A stretch of DNA of 64,000 nucleotides from Cinclus cinclus (taxonomy: Eukaryota; Chordata; Aves; Passeriformes; Cinclidae), in NCBI RefSeq assembly GCF_963662255.1, contig NC_085047.1:113990214-114054213 (forward strand), read 5' to 3'. The translations under genes were made by a program, and so were the position numbers. Below the pieces are notes generated by a model. The model had not been told where the DNA came from. It saw only the letters and a program-made list of their open reading frames with translations, and did no database searches. Position 1 is the first letter of the stretch, and each line of letters begins with the position of its first letter. Shown piece by piece: positions 46,700 through 58,230 of this stretch.

Positions 46700-47016
46700 C
46701 TGATGGAGCCCTTCCAGTAATGCAGTATTTCCACAGCATGACTGACATTTTGCTCTTCAAGGGGCTTGACACTGCTGTATAATTTATGATTGTGTTTTTA
46801 TACTGGTTCACCAGTACATCAACAATGAAGTAAGAGAAAGGACTTTTCATGGTATGAGGTCTGTAGGTGAGGAAGATGAAGATAGGGGAGAGTAAAAGCA
46901 TGGTGGGAGTGGAGGGAGTGTGGACATATGAAGGTTCTACCCAGGGGAAGGAACATTTTTGCTCTTTTCTCCCAAAAAGCCAACACACTGTTCTTGTAAT
47001 GTGAGGAAAACTCCAT
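46700..47016 (-). pseudogene. Possible olfactory-receptor C-terminal relic (TM6-TM7 to tail)
   Basis: Olfactory receptors are G-protein-coupled odorant receptors of about 310 residues, usually encoded by one exon. On the minus strand one frame reads SPIFIFLTYRPHTMKSPF then SYFIVDVLV, which resembles the TM6/third-loop/TM7 text F.Y.[KR]P.S..SP..D..VAVLY. Further on, NTIIN and SPLKSKMSVMLWK resemble NPIIY and SLRNKEMKAALWK at the receptor C-terminus. A second frame just upstream (VLAFWEKRAKMF) resembles the third intracellular loop. Matching pieces therefore lie in two frames with extra residues. No N-terminal two-thirds and no MAYDRYVAIC-type motif are found between 47017 and 47861. Chance similarity in a 164-codon open stretch remains possible. 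Confidence 0.25.
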
Positions 47017-47861
47017 GAAAGATGCACAAGCACTAATTTCCTAAATAATCTCACATTACCACAATGCTTGGAGTCTTTTTTAGTAAAGGGAGTCAATAAA
47101 ACAGGAAAAGCAGAGCTTTATTTGCACACATGGGCAGGCACAAAGCAGGATTTTAGCTAACACTGGAGTGATGAAAGCAATCCCTGAAGAATGCTTCCCT
47201 CAGACCAGACCTTGAATATTTAATAATGGTGAATTACCAGAACCCTTCAACCATAATGAAGGAATAAGCAGGCAATTAGAGCAAACTGCAAATCCCTTGC
47301 CCTAAAAACCCTCCAGCATTTTAACTCTCTCTGTGCATCTGCCATTCCCTTCTGATTTCTCCCACTTATTTAAAAATCAGTGAGAAAAGGCTTTTTACCA
47401 TCTCTTAGAAAACCTCCTCCATCCTCCTCCTTCTCAGAAACAAACTGTATTGCTGTCTTCTCCTGTGAAATTCAAAGCCTCTGCTGCTTACTGAAGCTCC
47501 CTGTAGCTTCCTGAGTTGGTATCACAGCCATTCTCATATGAAATGTGAGATATAATTCAGAAACCCACTTTCATGCTTAGAAAGCTCAATGTTTAATCCT
47601 TACAGAATGTCAGAAAAACAACTCAAGTTTTCAGGGGCATCTGGGGACACGAGCAGCCAGTGGTGTGCTGGCCTCCTTTCTGTTCATTAGTGGTTTGTTG
47701 GTGTTAGACAAACCCAGCAAAGCTGAGAAGCAAATGATTTATGTGTGCAGTGATAGCTCCATACTTCTGAAATGCCTCTGAAATCCTTAGAAATTTGGAA
47801 TAGGCTGAGCAGATGAATGAACATTTGGACCTGAACTTGAAAGTATGCCAAGAGTTCCATA
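47017..47861. other. Unassigned sequence
   Basis: Single-copy sequence. On the minus strand an AATAAAGCTCTGC motif (47112-47124) resembles a polyadenylation signal of the kind found in retroviral LTRs, but no LTR boundary is visible. No gene is recognised. Confidence 0.5.
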
Positions 47862-48168
47862 AATGGAACCACAGAATGGTTTGGGTTGGAAGGGACCTTA
47901 AAGATCATCTCCTTCCACCCCTTGCCATGGGCAGGGACACCTCCCACTATCCCAGGTTGCTCCAGAACACATCCAGCCTGGCCTTGGACCCTTCCAGGGA
48001 TGAGGCATCCACAACTTCTCTGGGAAATCTGTGCCAGGGCCTCACCACCCTCATGGGGAACAATTTTATTGTAATATTTAATCGAACCCTACCCTCTGTC
48101 AGTTTGAAGCCATTCTCCCTTTTTCTGTCACTACATTCTCTTGTGAATAGCCCCCCTCCATCTTGGTT
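47862..48168 (-). mobile_element. CR1 LINE fragment, 3' end, minus orientation
   Basis: Begins with "ggaaccacagaatggtttgg" and passes the landmarks TTGCCATGGGCAGGGACACC, "gatgaggcatccacaacttc", "gccagggcctcaccaccctc" and "tcagtttgaagccattctcc". It is about 300 bp long and moderately diverged. It lies 200 bp before an older, opposite-strand CR1 relic. Confidence 0.93.
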
Positions 48169-48359
48169 AGTATCATCTTTTACATCATTTGAAGAAATAA
48201 GTGTATCAGATTTGGAATATTCTCCAGTGGGATCTGACCCTCTGGATTACAATCTTAAGATCTATTGATACAGAGAAAGAATGGAAAAGAAAAGCCCTCA
48301 TGGCTTATGGATGTTGCTGAAATGGAATTTAAAAGGAGTAATGAGAAACTGCAACCAGA

Positions 48360-48655
48360 CTGAGGAGGATTTGGATCATTTAGGTAATTGGGTCAACAGA
48401 TGGTAAAGAGTGTGGTATAGAAATATGCAAATTAATGAGTCTGGGAAAAGGATACCCATCATCCAGCACACTGATGAGGAAACAAGTGTTGATTATTGTG
48501 GAGAAATCATTGAAATAATCAAGACGGTGCCCAGCAGTGGGGAACAATGCAAACAAGTCATTAGGCTGTGGTAGAAAAAGGATAAAGAGATAACAGGTGA
48601 TCTAATTTCTGCTTGTGAGATCTGGTCGTAGGATTAAGAAGCAAAATCAAAGTTT
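48360..48655 (+). mobile_element. Ancient CR1-family LINE relic from the reverse-transcriptase region, plus orientation
   Basis: Text in order: "ggatcatttaggtaattggg", AACAGATGGTAAAGAGTG, "gagaaatcattgaaataatc", "gcccagcagtggggaacaat", "gcaaacaagtcattaggctg", "ggataaagagataacaggtg". It follows the old CR1/L3-type pattern in which the text runs "tcattgaaatcatcagctcagtgtgcagc", then "aaaaaggcaaacagaatgtta", then "aaagggatagagaataagac". All frames are broken. The high divergence places it among the oldest repeats in the window. Confidence 0.5.
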
Positions 48656-51600
48656 CCTTATAAGAGATGCTTAAAGCCTTGTCTTAACAGAGATGGACTG
48701 TACTAAGTATTCACTGCTGAGAAGATGGAAGTACCAGCATAGCAAATTTTTGGACACAATCTTGTATTTTTATGTGGCGTTGTTCTGTGGATGTTGGGAA
48801 TAATATCACGGCCTTGGAGTCAACATTTAATGCAACAGAATATTGGAGGATATTATGCCATGCACAAAAATTTGGGTTTTTTTCAGTGTGGCTCTAATTA
48901 AAGATTTTGGGATATTCAGAATCATGTTTGTTGTTAGAAGTACGTTGGTTTTTACATTGACATGTGACAAACCTCCATATTTAAAGAAATATAAATTAGG
49001 AGCAATAGTTTGGCAATTTCTAGTATTTATGTACCTCCAGATGGACTAACTTATCTGATGCTCTAAGTTCTTAAGCTGTTGAGAAGCTCTGTACTTCACT
49101 TCAGCCCAGGCTTGGGCACCATGCCTTTTAACAGATGCAGAGAGAGGATTTTTTATAAAACATTCCTTTTAAGCTTCATCTTTAAAGTCTGGTTTCCTAA
49201 ATAACACACTAAAGAGATCTGCACTCAAAGAACCTGTCAAAACCTATTGTTTCTAGGATTTTACACTTACCATGGGTAGGCATCCCCCAAACTGTACCCA
49301 GTTCATCTCCAGCTGGATGAAAACATTGCCACACAAACTTAGATTGCCCACACCAACCTGGAAAGTCATTTTTCCCAAGAAAGAAGAAGGTGGGGAAGGT
49401 TGGTGTGGAAAAGAAAATTAATTCCTTTTTATTGGAAAGGATATGTTTGCATTATAATGAGTTCTGTACAGGAGCTGGCTTAAACCGCAGTTTCGGTTAC
49501 CTGGAGAAATAATAATGACCATAAATTCCCTATAAATACATTTTTCTTTTGGTTCTCATGTGAAGTTGCATTACCCACTGTATTATTCAGAAAAGAAACA
49601 CGATACGTTTGAAGTCACAGAGAATGATGGCATGTTTGAAGCTTTTTCAGAAACAGAAGTGATAATATTTATGATCTGGGTATTCTAAAGCATGGGCCAC
49701 ATTTATTAGAAATTAATTGTATCAGGCAGGACATTCCTCTAATTAAGAGGTTGGATTTTTCATCTTAAACCATTATAGATACATGAACCATAGCTACAAC
49801 CTTCCACAAAACACAGGGCTTTCCTTCTCTGCTCATCCTGTTATGTGCAACAGAAAAACCTAATCTAAATGCTGTTGTTGCTGTTTTAGAAGTGAATCTT
49901 TACGTTTGCAGTAACTTTTCTAGGCAGAAGATACAATTCTTTTCTCTTTCTCATCTATTAATGCTTCCCATGGGTTTATTGTGTGGTGTTATCTAAAATC
50001 ACATGACTGACAATGTTGTTTCCTCTTGCTTTTATAAACTTGAGGGAAGAAATTGCATTTCATAATCCACACTTACATCTTCTTCTTTAGATAACTAGCA
50101 GAATATGTTGTAAGCAATTATTTTGAAGTAACACTTTTATTGTCTTAGTAAAGAATTTTCAGTTCTTCTGTTTAATTGACCTCAATTTGATACCATATTA
50201 TTGTGGTTCTTTCCACACATTTTTGTAAAAGTATTTTGCTAGAAATTATATTCCATCTAAAACATTTCAGTTCAGGACTCTGAAAGTTTAGTATGATGAT
50301 TATAATAATATAAAAATAGTCACTTTTACACACCCTTGCAGCTTGCTCTCATGTTGCAATTGCTATCAGCTTTCTTGCAGCACATTTAGAAGTTTGCCTG
50401 TTTCACATTGGGTATTGGAGACAGAAACATTTCCACTGGTTTTCCTTCATCCTGCCCTTTCCAATCTTCTGAGCCTTTGCTCAGAGGAGTTGTGAATGAA
50501 GGTGCAATTAGGAATAAAGGCTATTCATGAGACTGTTTGAATGTTGGCAACAGCTCTAGGAGGCCCTGATTGCTTGAAATAAATCAATTTTTGAATCTGA
50601 GTTATGAGCCGGTTAATACTGCTCTGTAGCACTTTAAAACCTGTTTTTTCAATAACTTGTCAGACTGGAATAATAATACTTAAATTGCAAGAAATCTCCT
50701 ATCTTCTCTTCCAATGACTAAACCTACTCCATGTTGCTACATTCAGTGAATTTAAAAACTGATGAGCAGCATGGTCCCATGGATAGAGTTGTACCTCAAG
50801 GTTAAAAAATATGAGAACTTTGAGTAGAGCTGCCACTGTGGCTCTGTTGTGTCCACACAGTGACTTCAGGCAGCTGTGGTGTGACCTTGGACAGGTCATC
50901 TTCTGGGTAATTCTGTTTTCTCTCCATTTCCCTCTGTCTTGTCCATTTATATTGTCCATTTAGAGGCTCTGGATAAGGTTCTGTGACAGGCTGAGTGTGT
51001 ATTTACACAATGTGGATGATAACAGTGCCCTGTATAGCTCCTGCAGTGCCTGGGAGCCATCCTGTTATAAATAATAATGTTTTGCTTTCTTATATTCTTA
51101 GAATTTACAAAAATAAGCGTGACCTGATCCTTGTTTCTCCTCTAAAAACTACAATGCAACTGTACTGGATAATGTAAAAACTAAGGAGAAAAAAAATAGG
51201 TGCTTTGTGGCCCAAAGTAATAAGGCTTAAGGCAGGGGAAGAGAAAAAAGGCATGTGGCAACTTAATGGTCATGGCAAACTCCCTTGTGCCTCTTGATGC
51301 ATCTGCAGGTATATGTGGGCCCTAAAAACATCCTAGAACCCTATGCACCATAAGTTTCTGCAGCCTTTTGGATTGTTGCAATTATTTTTCATTCCATAAA
51401 TTTGTTCTTAATGCTGAAAACCCAGCTACCTTGATGTAGAAAACAAATTTCTCATGCCTAAGTTTCAGTCAAACTAGAATTGTACTGGTGCAACACCTCT
51501 GTCTTCAGGTGGAATATTGGGAAGAGATTGAAAAGTTAAATTATTTTGGCAGGGACAAAACCGTGATGTGAATGTATACAAGGGGTCATTGTCTAGAAGG

Positions 51601-51660
51601 GATTGTTGGTACTTACAGCAAGCAAAAGAAATCCTAGTCGGTTTAGGCAGAACACAGAGC
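48656..51660. other. Unassigned AT-rich noncoding sequence
   Basis: Single-copy AT-rich sequence without recognisable genes, RNA genes or transposons. Open frames are short and unremarkable. Confidence 0.6.
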
Positions 51661-51935
51661 CATAGAATCACAGAATGGTTTGGGATGGAACTTCATCCTA
51701 TTCCACTCCCCTTCCACTATCTCAGGTTGCTCCAAGAACCATCTAGCTTGGGCATGAACACTTCTAAATTTGGGGCAGTCTCAGATTTTCTGGGCAACTT
51801 GTGCCAGGGCCTCAGCACCCTCACAGTAAAGAAATTCCTCCTAATATCCAATTTAGCCCTGTTTTCTGTCAGTGTGACCCATTCCCCCCTGCCCTGTCCC
51901 TCCAGTCCCCCATGAAGGGTCCTTCTCTGGATATC
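51661..51935 (-). mobile_element. CR1 LINE fragment, 3' end, minus orientation
   Basis: The plus strand starts with two tail repeats, CATAGAAT and CACAGAAT, followed by GGTTTGGGATGGAAC. It continues with "ctcaggttgctccaagaacc", "tgtgccagggcctcagcacc" and "aagaaattcctcctaatatc". The preserved ATTCTRTG-type tail marks the true 3' end of the element. About 275 bp are present, with a small deletion after "ttcatcctattccactcccc" where the TGCCATGGGCAGGG segment is missing. Confidence 0.93.
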
Positions 51936-53634
51936 TCACCCTAATTTATCATTAAAAGCCTTATAAAGAAAAGCTTTTCAAATCTGTGTTTGAAAATATT
52001 TGTAGGGCATCTGTCCAAAGGGAAGTGCTTGCAAAATTAATGAACGTGAACCTCAGAGAGTCCTCCTTGGAAAAAACATTGCCAGAATATCCTTTTGTAA
52101 AGGAAGGGGATGGGACTCATTCAGCTTCAATTTTCATAAAAAAATGTGATTAAACATATCATTATTCTTAATTCAGTAACAATGGTGAGATAAACTCAGT
52201 ACTTATAAAATAAAATGCTTAAGGTTTTTGATGTCTATTGAAACAAAACCTCAACCCAGAGTTATAAAATATTTTGAGGATAAAAAATGTGCAAAACATG
52301 AGTAGAATAGCAGTCAGCAGCAGGTCATAAAAAGCAATAATTCAATTTAAAAATGTTTCAGAGGCCATAATTATTTTTTGTAAGTGCAAATGTTCTTGTA
52401 GCATGTTTTATTTCTCTTCATTTGGGGAAGTAAAAATAAGAAGAAAGGCCCAAAGAGAAACAAGTGTTAAATATGTGGCTTTTGTACATCTTGTTTCTCA
52501 TCCACTCACTACAGCAGGTGGTCAGCAATACCTCTCCAGAAGTGCTGTAACTCCCATAATTTTTTCCATCTTGACCATTTTCTCCTTCACAGGAAAATTT
52601 GAGATCTTCTATGATCAAAAAAAAATATTTTCAGCTCACTTTTTATAAAACCAAACTTGCTTAAATTCACTAGTGAAAGACCACATTTGACGTATTTATA
52701 TCAGGTATAATGCCTTTGCAGGACCCTGATCATTCATAATGAGGAGGAAAATTTATAGTTCATTCTGTTCTATTTGTCTTCCTAAGTGCAATATTGGATG
52801 GCAATATGGGGATAAATTATAATTGCAAATTAGTTTTCTACAAAATGGTTCTTAAGCATTCAAATTTTCTATGCTATAAAAGAGAACTGTACAGACTTAT
52901 AAGAAAACAGGAATTATTTTTATCGTGCTTACCGCAAAGAGCCCTAAGGACACTTTTCCAAAGGAATAAATCTGCAATAAATGGCTGATAATTGAATGTT
53001 GGAATTTCATAACCTGCTTGGAAAACCTGGCCCGCTGATGCACTACTCTGCTATTATTTTTTTTCTCAAATGAGGAGTGATTTTACTGAAGCCAGCTCCT
53101 AAGTGGTACAAATGACCAATGAACTGACACTATAAACTCCTTGTCTAAAAGGAAAGACCTTATGTTAAAGCTGATGTTACTGGATCTAAGGCCATTATAG
53201 TAGAGAAAATCAGTGAATCTGGGCATGAAAAGTCAGAAGAAGGTGATTGAGAATGGCCAGCATGGTACTGTGAAGCAGAGTCCTAAAGTTCAATTAAATT
53301 GTAGTATGGACATGATTTTTTGTTTGGTGTTTGCACAGAGGCTGTTAAAGTAGAGTTATGGTGCACAGGGAAACCACCTTTACCAATAATCATGATTCTA
53401 AATCAAGTCCAATAATGAAAAAAGGGGGGAAAAAAATCATCCTAAGTTAGTAAAAGGAAATATGTAAAAGAATTTATACTGTATGACTTTTTAACCACAG
53501 AGCATTCACTGAAGTGGACACAAAAAATGCCTTCTTTCCTAACAAAAAGACCTTGAACTCCAAACTGAACTTCTACTGTGAATAAAGAAAAATAAATTTT
53601 GAGTTATGTTAGGAGGATCGTGGTCAGCCAAGGG
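51936..53634. other. Unassigned AT-rich noncoding sequence
   Basis: Single-copy AT-rich sequence with short open frames only. No gene, RNA or transposon is recognisable. Confidence 0.6.
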
Positions 53635-53745
53635 AGGGAATTATTTGCCTCCTCTAGCTGGTGCTGGTGAGGTCACAGCTGGAACACCGCTGCCTGGATA
53701 GAGGAGAAGCAGGAGATGCTCCAGTGGAATGCAAGGCAAAGGAAT
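53635..53745 (+). mobile_element. Diverged CR1 LINE fragment, plus orientation
   Basis: "gctggtgctggtgaggtcac" then AGCTGGAACACCGCTGCC resembles the CR1 text "gcactggtgaggccacacct" then "ggagtactgtg". It is followed by a compressed match to the region before "agatgctccag". The fragment is short and GC-rich against an AT-rich background, so the call rests on one main landmark. Confidence 0.5.
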
Positions 53746-54631
53746 AATTTCTCCTCTTAAAACTAGAGCTTGAATTTTTTTCAATTCTAAGAGTATTTTA
53801 TACTTGGCGATAAATTATTTTCTTTTTAATACTGGATTTTATTCAGTAACTATAGTGTAATCACCATCACATAAAATAATGTGAAAGAAAATTAGACCTT
53901 GTGTAAAAACTTTGATGCATCTTAATATCTTTATAAGTAGGGTGGTTTTTATGTTGGAGTCTCTATTCCGATTCCAGTCCTTTAAGAATGTGCAGAAATT
54001 AATAACAGATCGAGGCTGGTCTAAAATTTCATTTATTGATACAGTATTTCAGCAATAAATGTTACCTTAGTCTTGTGAATGAAAAGAGACGATTCACCAT
54101 TGGGCTGGAAGAAGGAAAACAAACCCAACATAGTGACATCAACATAATAAAAAGCCAATTTTCTGTAGGCAGCAATGATTTAATGAGTTATATCTAATGT
54201 GGCCAAATTAAGAAGTACCCAGACTTTGCTATGGCGTGGGCCATCCATGAGTTTCACAGGGGTCTAATCTTGAATTTTGCCTTTGGCTGCTCACTTGGCA
54301 AAGATCCCAAGTGACTCTGTCCCAGAGCCATAACTGGAAGCTGTGAAAGCACGCAAAGATTTCTCTGCTGCATTTTCTGCACATGATAATTTTGTTTTTA
54401 CACCAGGGCTGCCCTTTGGATCAGAGCCCTCTCTCGGGTCCAACACCAAACAGGGCTCTAAGACTAGAGAGCTCACAAGTAATTCAAGATATAGGATGGT
54501 TTCGTACCATGGTAATGTTGCCCCAAGATGTGTTTTGTCTACTGGTTTCAAACCCTACAAATGGGATTTTTATTTATCTCACAGCAAGTGCAGTCACTCA
54601 TCCACATAGAAATTTGCAGGATCAAGGCATT
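53746..54631. other. Unassigned noncoding sequence
   Basis: Single-copy sequence. 54290-54610 is open on both strands but its translations match nothing I know. No repeat is recognisable. Confidence 0.55.
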
Positions 54632-54750
54632 ATAGAGTCACAGAATCATTCAGGTTGGAAAACACCTCAAAGGTCATCTTTGACTGACCTCCAGGGGTGG
54701 TGACTCCACCTTCCTGACAAACCTTTCCAAAGCATTTCTTCCTGAATTGG
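54632..54750 (-). mobile_element. CR1 LINE fragment, 3' end, minus orientation
   Basis: "gtcacagaatcattcaggtt" and GGAAAACACCTCAAAGGTCATC are followed by "ggggtggtgactccaccttc" and "gcatttcttcctgaattgg". This is the antisense 3' end of a CR1 copy of the subfamily seen at 57804. A deletion joins the first 50 bp to the "ggtgactccacc" segment. Confidence 0.88.
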
Positions 54751-55026
54751 CTTAAATACAGCTGAATACTGAGAAGCAGTAAAACTTTGGGTGAAGAGTC
54801 ATCCTTTGAATTTATTGTGAGTTTCATCATTTGTATCAATGAGGCCCTAATTCTACCTTGCAAATAGAAGCCACTGTCACTGCAAGCACATCTTGTGTGT
54901 GTCACTGGTTTTACAGGTGAAAATGCAGTGGTGCAAATTTGGTAACAGTTGTGTTTGGGCAAATTTGGTAAAAGTTTTATTGGGAAAATTATCCTTTGAT
55001 AAAACTAAGCAGTTTGTTTCACATAA
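54751..55026. other. Unassigned noncoding sequence
   Basis: Short single-copy stretch between a CR1 fragment and a low-complexity tract. It contains a near-repeat of GCAAATTTGGTAA (54933 and 54959). Nothing else is recognisable. Confidence 0.55.
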
Positions 55027-55139
55027 TAACAACAACAGCAAAAAATGAAAATAAACCAAACCAACCAACCAAACAAACAAACAAAAAAACCCCCAAAAAA
55101 CCCAAAACAAAACAAAAAAAAAAGCCCAACAACAACAAA
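55027..55139. repeat. A/C low-complexity tract
   Basis: About 110 bp of A and C with AAACC, AACC, AAAC and AAC units. Same class as the tract at 7461-7614, with A/C on the plus strand. Confidence 0.92.
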
Positions 55140-57803
55140 TATACAACTGCAAGTCTGAAATTTCTCTGTTCACTTATTTTGCATCTTTCATTTTTCTTCA
55201 TCTCTGGATTTATTTCCATCTACCTAATTCTTTCTATTTTCCATGTGGATATATTATCTGAGATAGGCAGGATGTCTATATTTACACAGAAGAGCTATTA
55301 AAGCTGTCCCATCATTTCATTCTATGGTTGTATCTATCCCATAGAGCTATTCTGCTTTTTTAATAGCTCCTGGGGGAAGGTGTTGCACATTGTACAGAGG
55401 TGATTATGCCCTTTCTTTTCCTGGAAGCAGGGTCATTTACATTTGGAAGAGGGAAGTAAAGTGACAGGAATCTTCTTTCCAGTCTTATGAAAGGCTTTTA
55501 CTTTCATTCTGAATTCGCTTTGAAATTTTAAATTCTATTGTGGTTTTATCTGTAAGGAGAAATGCTTTTTTCAAAGGCATCTTCCTTCTGCCAATCCAAC
55601 AGAGGTAAACCCAAAAGTTTTCCAAGAGTTCCCTGCTCTCGTTTGGCTTCATCAAATCCTGCCTGACTTTCCTCCTCAAATATTAAGGGAGTAAAAAAAT
55701 TGCTTCCCATTAGAGATGTCCTGGATTTTGATGCCCTCGGACATCAAATAAGTTGTGAAAGAAAGAATTGTGATCCCTTTCTGGATTCATAGTTTGCCAC
55801 TGATGCCTTCTGGGAGTTTTGATGACTTCCGCATTATTTTTGATTTTGAAAGATCTCAGACCTATTTCCAGAAGAACTAGTGAGCTGGAAAGGAGGAAAA
55901 CAAGATGAAGAAGGAAAGCTTGAGTGTGAATACATTGAGATTTCATTCAGCTTTGGAGTGAACATGTTTAAGAGACACTAAGCAGTGCAAGATGAAGATT
56001 TTTGTAAAACATGAGCAATTAAGGACTCCTTTTTAGCTATTTCTGTTTAATTCAACTGTTGAAAACTCATTCCACTTTTCTCAGACTCATGAAACTTAAC
56101 TTGCACAATCTTTTCATGCACAAAACAGCCTTTAAATCATATTCTCCTTGGAGATATCATTACTGATGCTGAAAACAAGATGTTTTAACATTACACAGAG
56201 CTGGAATAAATTGGGATGTACAGACCTGGTGTAAAGTGTTGAAGGAGTGAGGAGAGGGTGCGTGAAAGCAGAACAATGTTTGACAAGCTGGAAATGGAGG
56301 AAACCTTAGGGGGTTGTTCTTTCTAATGTGGGGGATCAATTAATACAAAACACAAAGTAAACAGAAAATACCAAACCAGTTTGTTGGGGAGGAATCACTG
56401 GAAAAATCACTGGTTAGGAGGCATGAATCCCATGAACTGTAGACTGCTATCTTAAGCCTGTAACTCCAAATATAGAAAAACAGTTTTAAATTATTTATCT
56501 GGCCTAAGTTAAATGTTGTGTTTGTCCCTTTCCCTTTTTGGCTATAAATATTGTTTTCATAGCAACCAATCTGAAGCAAACCCTCTCTACAAGTCAGGAC
56601 CACACTTATAGGTTCACTTCTGACTATTGGCTGGAATGGGAAACGCTGAAATAGCTAGGAAAGAAATAACTGTGAGTGGAAGGAGAAATGATGAAAATCA
56701 TATGTGTAAGGATTAAAATAGACTTTGAATGACTATTGAAATGACTAATAATTTGCAAACCATCTGCTGTTAATTTCTGTTGTCTTTTGGAGGGACAAGG
56801 GAAAAGATTTCCTTCAGCTTGAATTTTGCCTAATTTGAATTAGACAACAATAAAATTTATATTATCTCTAGAGTAATTGCATTTGGGATACATTAACCAG
56901 TCCCCCAGAGATATCTTTGTCCTATTTTGTCCTTCGAGTTTCTAAGCCATTCAATGAAACACTGCAAAACAAGGCAGAGAAGGTGTCCCTGCCTTACAAA
57001 GTGAATAGCAGGATTGTGAGCACAGACCTGTTGTTCCCCATGATTCTGCCTCCTTTCTGTATTTTTGTCTGGTAGTCCATCTGTAGAGAAAATATCAAGA
57101 TGAACACATAATTTATAAGAGTATTAAACAGAAGAAATGTCGTGGTGGGCTGTGTTGTGTTTCCTCTTCAACCACCGGTCTGTACAGGTGGTGTGATTTT
57201 TTTGGACCAAGTGTTGGGCTCTCATGTTGGGCAGCAGTGCTGAGCTGCCTGTCTCAGCTGTTCCTGCATTACCCCATTTTTCAGAACAATCTTAAGCATG
57301 GATTTGTTTGGCAGGCAAAATCCCCCATGGAACAATGGTATTGATGGGTTTGGATAGGGTGCAAAAATCGACTCGTTGTGAATAAGGAAATTGGTAGAAG
57401 GAAAGGAAAGGGTCATGTTGGGACTTCTGGGTCCCAGGAATTGGATCTTGCATGTTTTAACAGTTCCCTAAGAGAGATGCTGACTGAGTTCCGTGAGCAC
57501 AGCACGAAGAGGAAACCAAGGAAAAGGGGATAAGAAGGAGAAAGCGCAATCACTGGAGCAGACACAAGGGACATTTACCAAGGTGAAAGCAGATACAAGA
57601 AAATGCTTTGTGTGACTTGGCTAACAGATTTCAAGCAAAAACTTGTGGGGATTGAGGTCAGCCATTTATCTGTCCTTCCAATCCCATGTGTTATATATGA
57701 GCCTCCCAGGAAATACTGGACATTGAGACTGGGCTGAAAGGAGGAATAATGAGAAATTTTTACTATCTCCTTCAGTTTCTAGACCATGGTTTCCTAAGAT
57801 AAT
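55140..57803. other. Unassigned noncoding sequence
   Basis: Single-copy AT-rich sequence without recognisable transposons, RNA genes or coding exons. Short open frames only. Confidence 0.6.
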
Positions 57804-58230
57804 ATCATAGAATAGAATCATTCAGGTTGGAAAAGACTCTCAGACCATCGAGTCCAACTTGTGCCCCATGCCCACCTTGTCCCCAGCCCAGAGCACTGAG
57901 TGCCACATCCAGGTGACACCTCCAGGGATGGGCACTGCAAACCTCCCTGGGCAGCTCTTGCCAAGGCCTGAGCACCCTTTCCGTGGGGAAATTCCTGCTG
58001 CTGTCCCAGCTGAGCCTGCCCTGGCCCAGCCTGAGGCCGTTCCCTCTGCTCCTGTCCCTGTTCCCTGGAGCAGAGCCCGACCCCCCCTCCCTGCCCCTCC
58101 TGTCAGGGAGTTGTGCAGAGCCACAAGGTCCCCCCTGAGCCTCCTTTTCTCCAGGCTCAGCCCCTTTCCCAGCTCCCTCAGCTGCTCTTCATAGCACTGA
58201 CCCTTCTCCTGACCCTTCACCGTGGACCCT
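57804..58230 (-). mobile_element. CR1 LINE fragment, 3' end with the end of the RT ORF, minus orientation
   Basis: Begins with "atcatagaatagaatcattc", then "aggttggaaaagactctcag", "ccttgtccccagcccagagc" and "cccctttcccagctccctca". On the minus strand [21 protein letters not shown] resembles the C-terminal part of CR1 ORF2 (RRLRGDLI..YNYLKGG type). It shares 95 identical bases (58088-58182) with the CR1 at 42220-42755. It is about 425 bp long, well preserved and 5'-truncated. Confidence 0.93.

Noticed and set aside
46602..47096. 164-codon minus-strand open frame as an intact gene
   Set aside because: No homologue fits over its full length. Any receptor resemblance is split between frames, so at most it is a relic.
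47112..47124. Retroviral LTR suggested by AATAAAGCTCTGC on the minus strand
   Set aside because: No TG...CA termini, target-site duplication or further LTR landmarks were found around it.
55027..55139. Nuclear copy of a mitochondrial control-region repeat
   Set aside because: Only AAAC/AACC low complexity is present, with no neighbouring mitochondrial gene or conserved block.
57840..58220. 126-codon minus-strand frame as a host gene
   Set aside because: It lies wholly inside a truncated CR1 copy and includes ORF2-end remnants.
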